Program-made: the position numbers and the translations under genes
Part shown: piece after piece, positions 8,805 through 16,184 of the stretch
Numbering within the stretch: the first letter of the stretch is position 1
How the letters are laid out: every line of letters begins with the position of its first letter
Notes under the pieces: model-generated
Database searches by the model: none
Seen by the model: only the letters and a program-made list of their open reading frames with translations
Told to the model about the DNA's origin: nothing
NCBI RefSeq assembly: GCF_026125825.1
Contig: NZ_JAHCKK010000003.1
Coordinates: forward strand, 1 to 64,000
DNA length: 64,000 nucleotides
Direction of reading: 5' to 3'
DNA from: Hydrogenophaga sp.
GTDB lineage: Bacteria > Pseudomonadota > Gammaproteobacteria > Burkholderiales > Burkholderiaceae_C

Positions 8805-10350
8805 AACGTCCTGGCGAGCAGTGCGCGAACCCGTAGCGTTCGCAGAACGGGCTGCCGAGGATGGGCAGCCAGGTCGGGATGTCGTGGAATTCGCGGGCGA
8901 CTTCGGCCAGCACGGTGTCGTGGAAGCGCTGGTACTTGAAGCCCTGGCCATCGACTGCGTAGAAGGCCACGCCGTCGACCTCGAAGCGCTTGGCGCTCAC
9001 GCGTTCAAAGAAGGGCTCAAATTCTTCCAGCCTGGGTTCGTCGTAGAGGAACACGCGGATGGGCTGGCCGTCGTAGCGGCGGAAGTCGATGATCTGGTCG
9101 TCCTGCCGCGCATGGTGTTTGCCCACGCCGAAGACGGGCACGTACTGCTTGTGGTGGAAGGCCAGCATGGCCGCCGGGTTGTAGGTGCGGCCCATGAGGG
9201 TGGCGCCTGCGGGCAGGTCCTTTTCGAGCGCGGCGACCACGGCCGCCGTTTCGCGCAGGAAGACCGCGCGGTCGTGGATCTTGAAGGGCTGCCACCAGGA
9301 CAGCGGTGCCCAGGCGATGGCGGCCACCACCAGGAGGTGGGGCACCGAAAGCGCGATGGTCCAGTTCAGGCAACGGCGCAGGGCACGCGCGTCCAGCCGC
9401 AGGCCGGCCCAGACCACGAACAGGGGCACGAAGCCCAGCACCCAGTGCAGGCCGATGGTGCGGCGCAGGCTCAGCAGCGCGAACAGAATCAACGGGAAGA
9501 GCCACAGCACGGCCAGGGTGCGGCTCGTGCGCGGCGAGACGCCGCCGGCCGTTTGCGAAGCCAGCGAGCGCCACAGCAGCCAGGGCGTGAGCAGGTACAG
9601 CGCCATCGCGAGGTAGACGCCGAAGGTCTCGAACGACCAGCTGGTGCCTTCATTGCGGTTGAACACGTTGAACATCACGTTGCTCCAGCCGTGCGTGGCG
9701 TTGAAGGCGATGTTCAACGCGATCGATGGCAAGGCGAGCACGAAGATGAGGAACGGGGCCCACCAGCGTTCGCGCCGCCAGCCGAAGCAGTGCGCCGCGT
9801 AGGCGAAGCCCAGCAGCGCGGCGAAGTATTTGGAGAGGAAGGCCAGGCCCAGGAAGGCGCCGGCCAGTGCGTACCAGGGCAGGCTGCTTTGGCGCTGCGC
9901 GCTGGTGTCGGCGCGCAGGTAGCACCAGGCCGAGAGCACCATGAAGAAGATCAGCGGCGTGTCGGTGGTCACCAGCACGAACATCCACGACCAGGGCATG
10001 GCCAGGTAGACCGCGCCGGCCAGCCAGGCGCTGGCCTCGCGGTCTTCGGGCAGGAAGCGGCGCAGCAGGTCCACCACACCGAGCGCGATCAAGCTGGTGA
10101 GCAGCAGCGTGAAGCTGCGCAGCGCCAGCGGGTGGTCGCTGACCTGGCGCAGCGCCGCGATCAGCCAGCCCACCATGGGCGGGTGGTCCGAGTAGCCCCA
10201 GGATGGGAACACGCCCCACTGATAGAAGAAAGCCTCGTCGCCGGTGATGGGGAAGCTGGCGGCGATGACGAGCTTGAGCAGGAGGGTCGCGGCGAATGCG
10301 GCCCAGAAAACCTGGCGCGAGGCGTGGGCGGAAAGTGGGGAAGCGTGCAT
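8803..10350 (-). CDS. GT39 (ArnT/PMT-like) lipid-linked glycosyltransferase
   Basis: A 515-residue multi-helix inner-membrane protein of the GT-C fold (PMT_2 family). It is expected to move a sugar from a polyprenyl-phosphate donor to an acceptor on the periplasmic side. GDEAFFYQWG supplies the catalytic acidic residue in the first periplasmic loop and YSDHPPMVGWL is the companion motif. About 10-12 helices fill residues 15-370; the C-terminal 150 residues form a soluble domain. It is the last gene of a leftward set with an SMR-type flippase 10 bases upstream and a UbiA-HAD fusion before that. The acceptor (lipid A, another glycolipid or protein) cannot be read from sequence. Confidence 0.85.
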   Translation of the reverse strand: MHASPLSAHASRQVFWAAFAATLLLKLVIAASFPITGDEAFFYQWGVFPSWGYSDHPPMVGWLIAALRQVSDHPLALRSFTLLLTSLIALGVVDLLRRFLPEDREASAWLAGAVYLAMPWSWMFVLVTTDTPLIFFMVLSAWCYLRADTSAQRQSSLPWYALAGAFLGLAFLSKYFAALLGFAYAAHCFGWRRERWWAPFLIFVLALPSIALNIAFNATHGWSNVMFNVFNRNEGTSWSFETFGVYLAMALYLLTPWLLWRSLASQTAGGVSPRTSRTLAVLWLFPLILFALLSLRRTIGLHWVLGFVPLFVVWAGLRLDARALRRCLNWTIALSVPHLLVVAAIAWAPLSWWQPFKIHDRAVFLRETAAVVAALEKDLPAGATLMGRTYNPAAMLAFHHKQYVPVFGVGKHHARQDDQIIDFRRYDGQPIRVFLYDEPRLEEFEPFFERVSAKRFEVDGVAFYAVDGQGFKYQRFHDTVLAEVAREFHDIPTWLPILGSPFCERYGFAHCSPGR

Positions 10351-10360
10351 GGGTGCAGGG

Positions 10361-10723
10361 TCAGGCGTCCAGGGCCAGCAGCGAGACGCCCACCACGATC
10401 AGCGTGCAGCCGGCCACGCGCAACCACGAAAAGGGCTCGCCCAGCCAGAGCACGCCCAGCGCGAGCGTGACCACGAAGCCCAGGCTCACCAGCGGGTAGG
10501 CCACGCTCACGTCCAGCCGCGAGAGCACCCACAGCCAGAGCACGGCGCTGGCGCCATAGAGCATCAGGCCGACCCACACGAGCGGGCTGCTCAGCGCCTG
10601 CATGTAGGTGCTGCCGACGTCCGCGGCGGCGCTGGGCGCGCCCATGCCGCGCTTCATGGCGATTTGTGCGGCCGAAGACAGCAACACGCAGAACAGGGCC
10701 AGGCCCAGGGCGATGGATTTCAT
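10361..10723 (-). CDS. SMR/EamA-type small membrane protein, ArnE/ArnF-like flippase
   Basis: A 120-residue protein with four predicted helices, resembling ArnE/ArnF and small multidrug resistance proteins (AQIAMKRGM near the start, SVAYPLVSLGFV in helix 3, WLGEPFSW). Such proteins flip polyprenyl-phosphate-linked sugars. The position between a UbiA-type lipid-sugar synthase (18 bases upstream) and a GT39 transferase (10 bases downstream) strongly favours a flippase over a drug exporter. It would have to work as a homodimer, because only one SMR gene is present whereas arn systems have two. Confidence 0.82.
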   Translation of the reverse strand: MKSIALGLALFCVLLSSAAQIAMKRGMGAPSAAADVGSTYMQALSSPLVWVGLMLYGASAVLWLWVLSRLDVSVAYPLVSLGFVVTLALGVLWLGEPFSWLRVAGCTLIVVGVSLLALDA

Positions 10724-10741
10724 GGGAAGGGTGTCCTGGGT

Positions 10742-12214
10742 TCAGAAACCGACGGTGGCCACGAAGCCGATGCCGCCCATCACGAGCAGCGTGACCCAGC
10801 TGAACGGGTCTTTGAGCGCGAACTGCAGCGGGTCTTCGCCGTGCAGCTCGCGCCGCCCGGTCTTGAGCCAGATGCGCATGATCCACAGCAGCAGCACCGG
10901 CGCGGCGGCCCACAGCCAGTCGGCGTGGGCGTAGAGCTTCTGGCTGTTCTGGCTGTCGATGTACAGCGTGAGCACCAGCACCGCCATGAAGCCGCTGGAC
11001 ATGCCCATGGCGCGCAGCGAGGCCAGGTCGCGCGGCTGGTAGCCCCGGCCGGGCGCCAGCGTGCTGCGGTCGTCCACCAGCTCTTCGAGTTCGGCGCAGC
11101 GCTTGACCAGCGCCAGGCTCAGGAACAGGAAGATCGAGATCGCCAGCAGCCAGTTGGACAGGTCCACCCCGCTGGCCACCGCGCCTGCGCCGATGCGCAG
11201 CGTGTACAGGCCCGAGAGCACCAGCACGTCGATCAGCGCCAGCCGCTTGAGGTACATCGAGTACGCCAGCGTGGTCACGGTGTAGGCCAGCAGCATCACG
11301 GCAAAGCCGGTCGAGACCCCGAAAGCCAGCACGAAAGCCAGCACCAGCATGGCCGCCCCCAGCCCCACGGCCGTGGTGATGCCAATGGCCCCCGAGGCCA
11401 GGGGACGGTTGCGCTTGATGCGGTGGGCGCGGTCGTTGGGCAGGTCCAGCAGGTCGTTGACCAGGTAGGTGGCGGAGGCGCACAGACCGAAAGCCACGAA
11501 GGCGAGCAGGACGGCGCCCCAGAGCGCCGGGTCCAGCGAGTGCGCGGCCAGCAGCGGCACGAACAGCAGGCCGTTCTTGGACCATTGCTTGAGCCGGATC
11601 GCGCGCAGCACGGTCTTGAGGCTCAGCGGCTCGCGCTCGAACACGCGGGCCTGCGGGTGCGTGCGCTGCAGCGTACTCACCACGCCGCTGGGGGCGTTCA
11701 CCGCCACCGCCTCGGCGCTGCCGGCCCACACCTCGAGGTCGTCGCGGCTGTTGCCGGCATAGGCCCAGGTGGCGTGCCCCTGGGCGCGGGCGTGGGCGTC
11801 GATGGCCGCGCGCTTGTTGCCGCGGCTGAGGTTGATGCCATCGGCCTGCGCGTTGGTGCCCAGGCTGTCGTGGAAGACGGCCAGGTGCGAGGCCACGTCC
11901 TGCACGATGCGCGCATCCGCCGCGCTGGCGAGCACCAGGGGCCGGCCGCGCGCGTGTTCGTCACGCAGGTACTGCACAAAGGGCTCGTTGTAGGGCAGGC
12001 GCGCGGGGTCGGGCCTCACTGCGCTGGCCAGCCGCTGCTTGAAGCCGGCCTTGCCCAGCGGCAGCCAGCTCAGCATCCGCAGCAGGTTCAGCGGGTTGGC
12101 GCGCACGAACAGCATGGCCGATTCGTGCAGGGTGTCGCTGCGCGTGAGCGTGCCGTCCAGGTCCACATAGAGCGGGCGGGCGTCGGTCGGCGCGGGGGTC
12201 GTATTGGGCGTCAA
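10742..12214 (-). CDS. HAD phosphatase - UbiA prenyltransferase fusion (DPPR synthase-like)
   Basis: A 490-residue two-domain protein. Residues 1-195 are a HAD hydrolase: nucleophile motif VDLDGT (D18, D20), motif II LVLASAAD, and YAGNSRDDLEVW supplying the late acidic residues. Residues 200-490 are a UbiA-type membrane prenyltransferase with NDLLDLPNDRAHRIKRNRP(L)ASG and about eight helices. Related two-domain proteins, and the mycobacterial pair for decaprenyl-phosphoryl-ribose, join phosphoribosyl diphosphate to polyprenyl phosphate and then remove the 5-phosphate. This protein may make a polyprenyl-phosphate pentose for the two downstream genes. The start appears to be TTG at 12214, as no ATG lies before the HAD motif. 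Confidence 0.82.
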   Translation of the reverse strand: MTPNTTPAPTDARPLYVDLDGTLTRSDTLHESAMLFVRANPLNLLRMLSWLPLGKAGFKQRLASAVRPDPARLPYNEPFVQYLRDEHARGRPLVLASAADARIVQDVASHLAVFHDSLGTNAQADGINLSRGNKRAAIDAHARAQGHATWAYAGNSRDDLEVWAGSAEAVAVNAPSGVVSTLQRTHPQARVFEREPLSLKTVLRAIRLKQWSKNGLLFVPLLAAHSLDPALWGAVLLAFVAFGLCASATYLVNDLLDLPNDRAHRIKRNRPLASGAIGITTAVGLGAAMLVLAFVLAFGVSTGFAVMLLAYTVTTLAYSMYLKRLALIDVLVLSGLYTLRIGAGAVASGVDLSNWLLAISIFLFLSLALVKRCAELEELVDDRSTLAPGRGYQPRDLASLRAMGMSSGFMAVLVLTLYIDSQNSQKLYAHADWLWAAAPVLLLWIMRIWLKTGRRELHGEDPLQFALKDPFSWVTLLVMGGIGFVATVGF

Positions 12215-12351
12215 GGTGTGCGTCCAGGGAAGTGTGGGCCGATTTTAGGGGTCGGTCCTCACTTCCCTTGTGACGCGCCGGCCCGTTTATCCCTGGTCCG
12301 TGCATTGCGCAACGCTGGTGTGGTTTTGGCGCGCCGCGCCCCCCGGGGCTT

Positions 12352-12744
12352 TCAGCCCCTGGCGGGCCGGGGCGGCAGTTTCAGGCGGCCAGCGAGCCAG
12401 TGCAGCCCGAGCGCCGGCACCAGCAGGCACAGCAGGCCCAGCGCCCAGGCGGTCCACACCAGGGGCGTGACCCAGGCCATCAGGCCGTCGCCGGAGGGCA
12501 GCACCTGCCCGAGCCACTGCACCAGGCTCAGCCACGCGCCCTGCATGGCCGTGATCCAGGCCGGGTCGATCCACAGGGCCAGCCAGGCCGGCACCGGCCA
12601 TTGGCCTGCGGCGGTGGCCACGTCGGTCGCCTGGCCCGAACTCGCCAGCGTGAGCAGCCATTCGGTGATCTGCACCGAGGCCGCGGCCAGGCCGGTCCAG
12701 CACAGGGCGAGCAGGGCGAACACCCCCCAGATGAGTGGCTTCAT
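12352..12744 (-). CDS. Small two-helix membrane protein, unknown
   Basis: A 130-residue protein with a hydrophobic N-terminal segment (about 4-25) and a second helix near residues 95-120 ending in a basic tail; Trp-rich between. Its ATG at 12744 overlaps the TGA of the upstream TerB-like gene by 4 bases, so the two are translationally coupled. The start is chosen for this overlap; the upstream extension is Arg/Gly-rich and not credible. No family recognised. Confidence 0.7.
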   Translation of the reverse strand: MKPLIWGVFALLALCWTGLAAASVQITEWLLTLASSGQATDVATAAGQWPVPAWLALWIDPAWITAMQGAWLSLVQWLGQVLPSGDGLMAWVTPLVWTAWALGLLCLLVPALGLHWLAGRLKLPPRPARG

Positions 12745-13169
12745 GACAGGGCCCCCACCGACCAGCTGGGCCGGCGCGCCGCCGGCCGTTCGCGCCAGGC
12801 GCGGGTGAAAGCGTCCAGCAGGGCCGCCTCGCCATCGGCCTCGTGGCCGTCGGCCTGCACGATGGCCAGGCACAGGTCCAACACCAGCGTGCGCAGGGCG
12901 GGGTCGCGCACCTCGTCGAGCAGTTGCTGGCGCAGGGCCTCGTCCATGTCGGCCGAGCCGCTCCAGCGGCCGTGGGCGGCGACCAGCAGGTCCTCGCAGA
13001 AATGGTCCAGCACGGTCTTGAGGGATTCGGCGCTCAGGCCGAGCCGGCGCGAGGCCTGGATCCGGTCGAGCGCGCGGATTTCGGTCAACGAGTAGTTGCC
13101 GTCGGCCACCAGGGCCATGGCCAGCAGGCGCGCGGCCGCCTGCGGGCTGTTGGTGGGATAGGTGCGCAT
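12741..13169 (-). CDS. TerB-like helical protein
   Basis: A 142-residue all-helical protein resembling the TerB/DjlA-type tellurite-resistance domain: AARLLAMALVADGNYSLTEIRALDRI and a second copy-like segment VLDLCLAIVQADGHEADGEAALLDAF, each with the acidic A-D-G/D-G-H pattern that binds metal in TerB. It forms an operon with the small membrane protein that follows and lies divergent from an NhaR-like regulator, from which it is separated by about 100 bases. Start 13169 (MRTYPTN) is preferred to 13238. Function here is unknown; metal or stress sensing is a guess. Confidence 0.75.
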   Translation of the reverse strand: MRTYPTNSPQAAARLLAMALVADGNYSLTEIRALDRIQASRRLGLSAESLKTVLDHFCEDLLVAAHGRWSGSADMDEALRQQLLDEVRDPALRTLVLDLCLAIVQADGHEADGEAALLDAFTRAWRERPAARRPSWSVGALS

Positions 13170-13220
13170 GGGTGGTGAATTCCTTGGAAGGAGAAAGCCT
13201 CGAAGGTATGCGGTCTGGAA

Positions 13221-13269
13221 CTTCGTAAAAAGCAGCAAATCAGAGAACCAATATCCTAAAAATACGAAG
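13221..13269. promoter_or_regulatory. Inverted repeat in the TerB / NhaR-like divergent promoter region
   Basis: CTTCGTA (13221-13227) and TACGAAG (13263-13269) are exact inverses 35 bases apart, in the only AT-rich stretch between the divergent genes and ending two bases before the regulator start. It is a candidate site for the adjacent LysR-type regulator or a partner protein. Confidence 0.35.
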
Positions 13270-13270
13270 C

Positions 13271-14158
13271 ATGGACGCCGAACTCAACTACAAGCACCTG
13301 TACTACTTCTGGGTCACGGCCAAGGAGGGCGGCATGTCGCATGCGGCGGCCCGCCTGGGCATGGCGGTGCAGACCGTGAGCGCGCAGGTGCGCCTGCTGG
13401 AGCAGTCGCTCGGCCATGCGCTGTTCAAGCCGGCCGGGCGCGGCCTGGCGCTGACCGAAGCGGGGCAGACGGCACTGGCGCTGGCCGAACAGATCTTCGC
13501 GCTGGGCGAACAGCTGCGCGGCGCGGTGAGCGACGCCGCCAGCCAGCAGCGGGTGCGCCTGGTGGTCGGCATTTCCGACGGCCTGCCCAAACTGGCGGTG
13601 CGCGAGCTGCTGTCGCCGGTTCTGACCGAAGCGAACCTGCGCCTGCTCTGCCACGAGGACAGCTTCGACGATCTGCTGGCGGCCCTGGCGCTGCACCGGC
13701 TGGACGTGGTGCTGTCGGACCGGCCCGCGCCGGCCAACCCCAACCTCAAGCTCTACAGCCACGCGCTGGGTGCCTCGCCGCTGGGCTGGTATGCGCCTGC
13801 GGCCCTGCTGGACCAGGCGCAGAGCGGCTTTCCGCGCGGTCTGGCGCAGGTGCCAGTGCTGCTGCCCACGGCGCAGTCGTCGGTGCGCCTGCGCATCGAC
13901 CAGTGGTTCGAGCGCCATCGCGTGCAGCCGCGCGTGGTGGGCGAGTTTGAAGACAGCGCGTTGCTGGCCACCTTCGGTGCCTCGGGCATGGGCGTGCTGC
14001 CGGCCGCCGAGCGCATGCGCGAGCAGCTCGCGCAGGCCTATGGCCTGGCCTGGGTCGCGCCCTGCGACGGGGTGCAGGAGCACTTCTATGCGATCGGCAC
14101 CGCGCGCAAGGTGCAGCACCCGCTGGTGCAGCGGCTGCTCAACGCGGCGGCGGTCTGA
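13271..14158 (+). CDS. NhaR-like LysR-family transcriptional activator
   Basis: A 295-residue LysR regulator. The N-terminal winged helix-turn-helix (LNYKHLYYFWVTAKEGGMSHAAARLGMAVQTVSAQVRLLE) has the YYFW start and helix pattern typical of NhaR rather than general LysR proteins; residues 90-295 are the effector domain. NhaR responds to sodium or stress in Escherichia coli, but no nhaA is present here. It starts at the ATG at 13271, immediately after an inverted repeat, divergent to the TerB-like operon, which it may control. Confidence 0.88.
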   Translation: MDAELNYKHLYYFWVTAKEGGMSHAAARLGMAVQTVSAQVRLLEQSLGHALFKPAGRGLALTEAGQTALALAEQIFALGEQLRGAVSDAASQQRVRLVVGISDGLPKLAVRELLSPVLTEANLRLLCHEDSFDDLLAALALHRLDVVLSDRPAPANPNLKLYSHALGASPLGWYAPAALLDQAQSGFPRGLAQVPVLLPTAQSSVRLRIDQWFERHRVQPRVVGEFEDSALLATFGASGMGVLPAAERMREQLAQAYGLAWVAPCDGVQEHFYAIGTARKVQHPLVQRLLNAAAV

Positions 14159-14192
14159 GCCGCCAGCGGTCGCGGCCGATCAGCAGGCCGCT

Positions 14193-14414
14193 TCAGCGCG
14201 CGGCCGGGGCGGTGTTGGCGGGGCAGACAAAGACGCAGCCCGGCGGCGTGCGCCCGACGAAGCGGCCGTCGGGACACTGCAGCACGTCCTGCGTGCACAC
14301 GATGGGTGAGCGCTCGCTCGCAGGGGGCGCGGGCGTCGTCGGGGCACAGGCGGCCAGCCAGGGCAGCAGCGCGGCGGCGAAGAGCGCGGGTGTGTTCATG
14401 GGGTGCCTCTTCAT
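14193..14414 (-). CDS. Small lipoprotein, unknown
   Basis: A 73-residue protein with a lipobox (LPWLAAC near residue 22), so the mature form is a lipid-anchored peptide of about 50 residues. It has three further cysteines (VCTQDVLQCPDG, GCVFVCP) in a compact pattern that suggests two disulfides. The ATG at 14414 overlaps the TGA of the upstream permease by 4 bases; an alternative start at 14399 gives a more normal signal peptide. No known family. Confidence 0.6.
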   Translation of the reverse strand: MKRHPMNTPALFAAALLPWLAACAPTTPAPPASERSPIVCTQDVLQCPDGRFVGRTPPGCVFVCPANTAPAAR

Positions 14415-15622
14415 GGGGGCGCGCGGCCGGTGTCAGCGGCAGGCGAGGGCGGGTCGATGGGGGGCGGCACGGCGGGGTCGGCCGTCTCGCTGCCGAAGGT
14501 GGCTGCGCGCGCGCGCACCCGGGTCGCGGTCTGTATGCCCCATACCGCGACGAACATGGCCGCGATCACCGGGCCGATCACGAACCCGTTGATGCCCATG
14601 ACCGCGATGCCGCCCACCGTGCTGATCAGCACCAGGTAGTCGGGCATGCCGGTGTCCTTGCCGACCAGCAGCGGGCGCAGCACGTTGTCGACCAGGCCGA
14701 TCACGAGGACGCCGTACAGCGCCAGGGCCGCAGCCTGCCAGACCTCGCCCGTGGCGAACAGCCAGATCGCCACCGGGCCCCAGACCAGGCCCGCGCCCAC
14801 CGCGGGCAGCAGCGAGAGCACCGCCATCAGCACCGCCCACAGCAGCGCGGCGTTCACGCCCAGCACCCAGAACGCCAGGCCGCCCAGCGCGCCCTGCACC
14901 AGCGCCACCACGAGGTTGCCCTTCACCGTGGCGCGCAGCACCGTGCCGAACTGCTCCAGCAACTCCTGCTTGTCGTCGGGCGGCAAGGGAATCGCCATGC
15001 GGATCGAGCGCACGATGGAGCCCCCGTCGCGCACCAGGAAGAACGCCAGGTAGAGCGCGATGAACAGCCCGACCACCAGGCCCAGCATGTCCTGCCCCAG
15101 GTTGAAGGTCTGTGTGGCGATGAACTGGCTGCCCTGGGTGAGCGCCTGCGTGAGCTTGCGCTGGATCAGGTCGAAATTGCCCATGCCGAAGCGCGCGAGC
15201 AGGTCGGTGAGCCAGTCGGGCAGGGCATTGAACAAGCCGCGCAGCCACAGCGCGGGCTTGATCTCGCCCGACTCGATGCGCGCGTAAAGCTGGCTGGCTT
15301 CGCGTGTCAGCGAGGCAGCCACCAGCACCGTGGGCAGCACCACGATCACCACGGCGGCCAGCATGGTGGTCAATGCCGCGAGGTTGCGCCGCTGGCCCAT
15401 GCGGGGCAGCAGCCAGCGGTTCAGCGGAGCGAAGAGCAGCGCGATGATCGCGCCCCAGAGGACCGTGCCGTAGAACGGCAGCAGGATCCAGATGAAAGCC
15501 ACCGTCACGGCCCCCAGCAGCACGCGCAGCATGAGCGAGCCGGAGACCGGCGACATGGAGGGCGGGCTGGGGCGGGGGGGCTCTGGCGTCGGAGCCGGTG
15601 GCGCTTCGTGGGCAGGTGGCAT
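14411..15622 (-). CDS. AI-2E family (PerM/YdiK-like) permease
   Basis: A 403-residue inner-membrane protein of the AI-2E transporter family. Two helices near residues 30-65 (FYGTVLWGAIIALLFAPL) precede a soluble loop and five or six further helices, ending with the conserved DNVLRPLLVGK and NGFVIGPVIAAMF motifs. Members export varied small molecules or ions; the AI-2 label is historical, so the substrate is open. A Pro/Ala-rich N-terminal tail (about 25 residues) and a Pro-rich C-tail are extra. Start taken at ATG 15622; a GTG two codons earlier is possible. Its stop overlaps the start of the small lipoprotein gene. Confidence 0.87.
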   Translation of the reverse strand: MPPAHEAPPAPTPEPPRPSPPSMSPVSGSLMLRVLLGAVTVAFIWILLPFYGTVLWGAIIALLFAPLNRWLLPRMGQRRNLAALTTMLAAVVIVVLPTVLVAASLTREASQLYARIESGEIKPALWLRGLFNALPDWLTDLLARFGMGNFDLIQRKLTQALTQGSQFIATQTFNLGQDMLGLVVGLFIALYLAFFLVRDGGSIVRSIRMAIPLPPDDKQELLEQFGTVLRATVKGNLVVALVQGALGGLAFWVLGVNAALLWAVLMAVLSLLPAVGAGLVWGPVAIWLFATGEVWQAAALALYGVLVIGLVDNVLRPLLVGKDTGMPDYLVLISTVGGIAVMGINGFVIGPVIAAMFVAVWGIQTATRVRARAATFGSETADPAVPPPIDPPSPAADTGRAPP

Positions 15623-15693
15623 GGGCACTGGGAGAAAAAAGGGTGCTCAAAGTATGGGGCCGATTGCGCCGCCCTTGGAAAGCTGTTTAAATG

Positions 15694-15720
15694 CCATCCA
15701 TGTGGAATCCATATGGATGG
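15694..15720. promoter_or_regulatory. Likely operator of the ribbon-helix-helix regulator
   Basis: A perfect 12-base palindrome ATCCATATGGAT (15707-15718) with a further ATCCAT half-site at 15696-15701. Equivalently, CCATCCAT (15694-15701) mirrors ATGGATGG (15713-15720). Tandem half-sites 11 bases apart suit cooperative binding of ribbon-helix-helix dimers. It lies 5 bases before the chosen start of the regulator gene, so autoregulation is likely. Confidence 0.6.
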
Positions 15721-15724
15721 TGAA

Positions 15725-16144
15725 ATGACCCCTCGAACCCTTGAACCCAAGCCCCGCGTCGGGGATTCCGAGAAGATGACCGTGAACCTGGGTGTGGTCG
15801 ATCTCGGCCAGGTGGACCTGCTGGTGCAGGAGGGCTTTTATTCCAACCGGTCCGACCTCGTCCGCACGGCGGTGCGCAACCTGCTGGCCCAGCACGGCGA
15901 CACCTTGCGGCAGACGGTCGCGCGCCGCACCCTCACCCTGGGCCTGCAGCACCTGCGCCGGGCCGATCTCGAGCGCGCCGTGGCCGCCGGCGAGCGCCTG
16001 CGCGTGCAGGTCGTGGGTCTGGCGCGCATCGACGACGACGTCACCCCCGAACTCGCGCGCGATGCGATCGAGTCTGTTTCGGTGCTCGGTGCCTTTCACG
16101 CCAGCGCAGCGGTACGCCGCGCCTTGGCCGACCGCACGGTCTGA
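15725..16144 (+). CDS. Ribbon-helix-helix (CopG-like) transcriptional regulator
   Basis: A 139-residue protein with an N-terminal ribbon-helix-helix fold at about residues 17-55 (strand TVNLGVVDLGQVDLLV, then EGFYSNRSDLVRTAVRNLLA). The C-terminal 80 residues are a helical domain of unknown role containing RADLERAVAAGERLRVQVVGLARIDDD. It probably binds the palindrome directly upstream and controls itself and perhaps the esterase operon 40 bases downstream. Three in-frame starts are possible: ATG 15713 lies inside the palindrome, ATG 15776 would leave the strand at the very N-terminus, and 15725 is the middle choice. Confidence 0.8.
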   Translation: MTPRTLEPKPRVGDSEKMTVNLGVVDLGQVDLLVQEGFYSNRSDLVRTAVRNLLAQHGDTLRQTVARRTLTLGLQHLRRADLERAVAAGERLRVQVVGLARIDDDVTPELARDAIESVSVLGAFHASAAVRRALADRTV

Positions 16145-16184
16145 GCCCTTTTTTCTTTTGTCTTCTTCCATTCCGAAAGCGCCC

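Noticed and set aside
12345-12359. GGGGCT-TTC-AGCCCC hairpin at the end of the small membrane protein gene
   Set aside because: No T run on either side and it overlaps the coding end; too weak to call a terminator.
14306-15724. A possible 470-codon N-terminal extension of the ribbon-helix-helix regulator
   Set aside because: It lies opposite the AI-2E-type permease and is Arg/Gln/His-rich filler; the real start is next to the operator.
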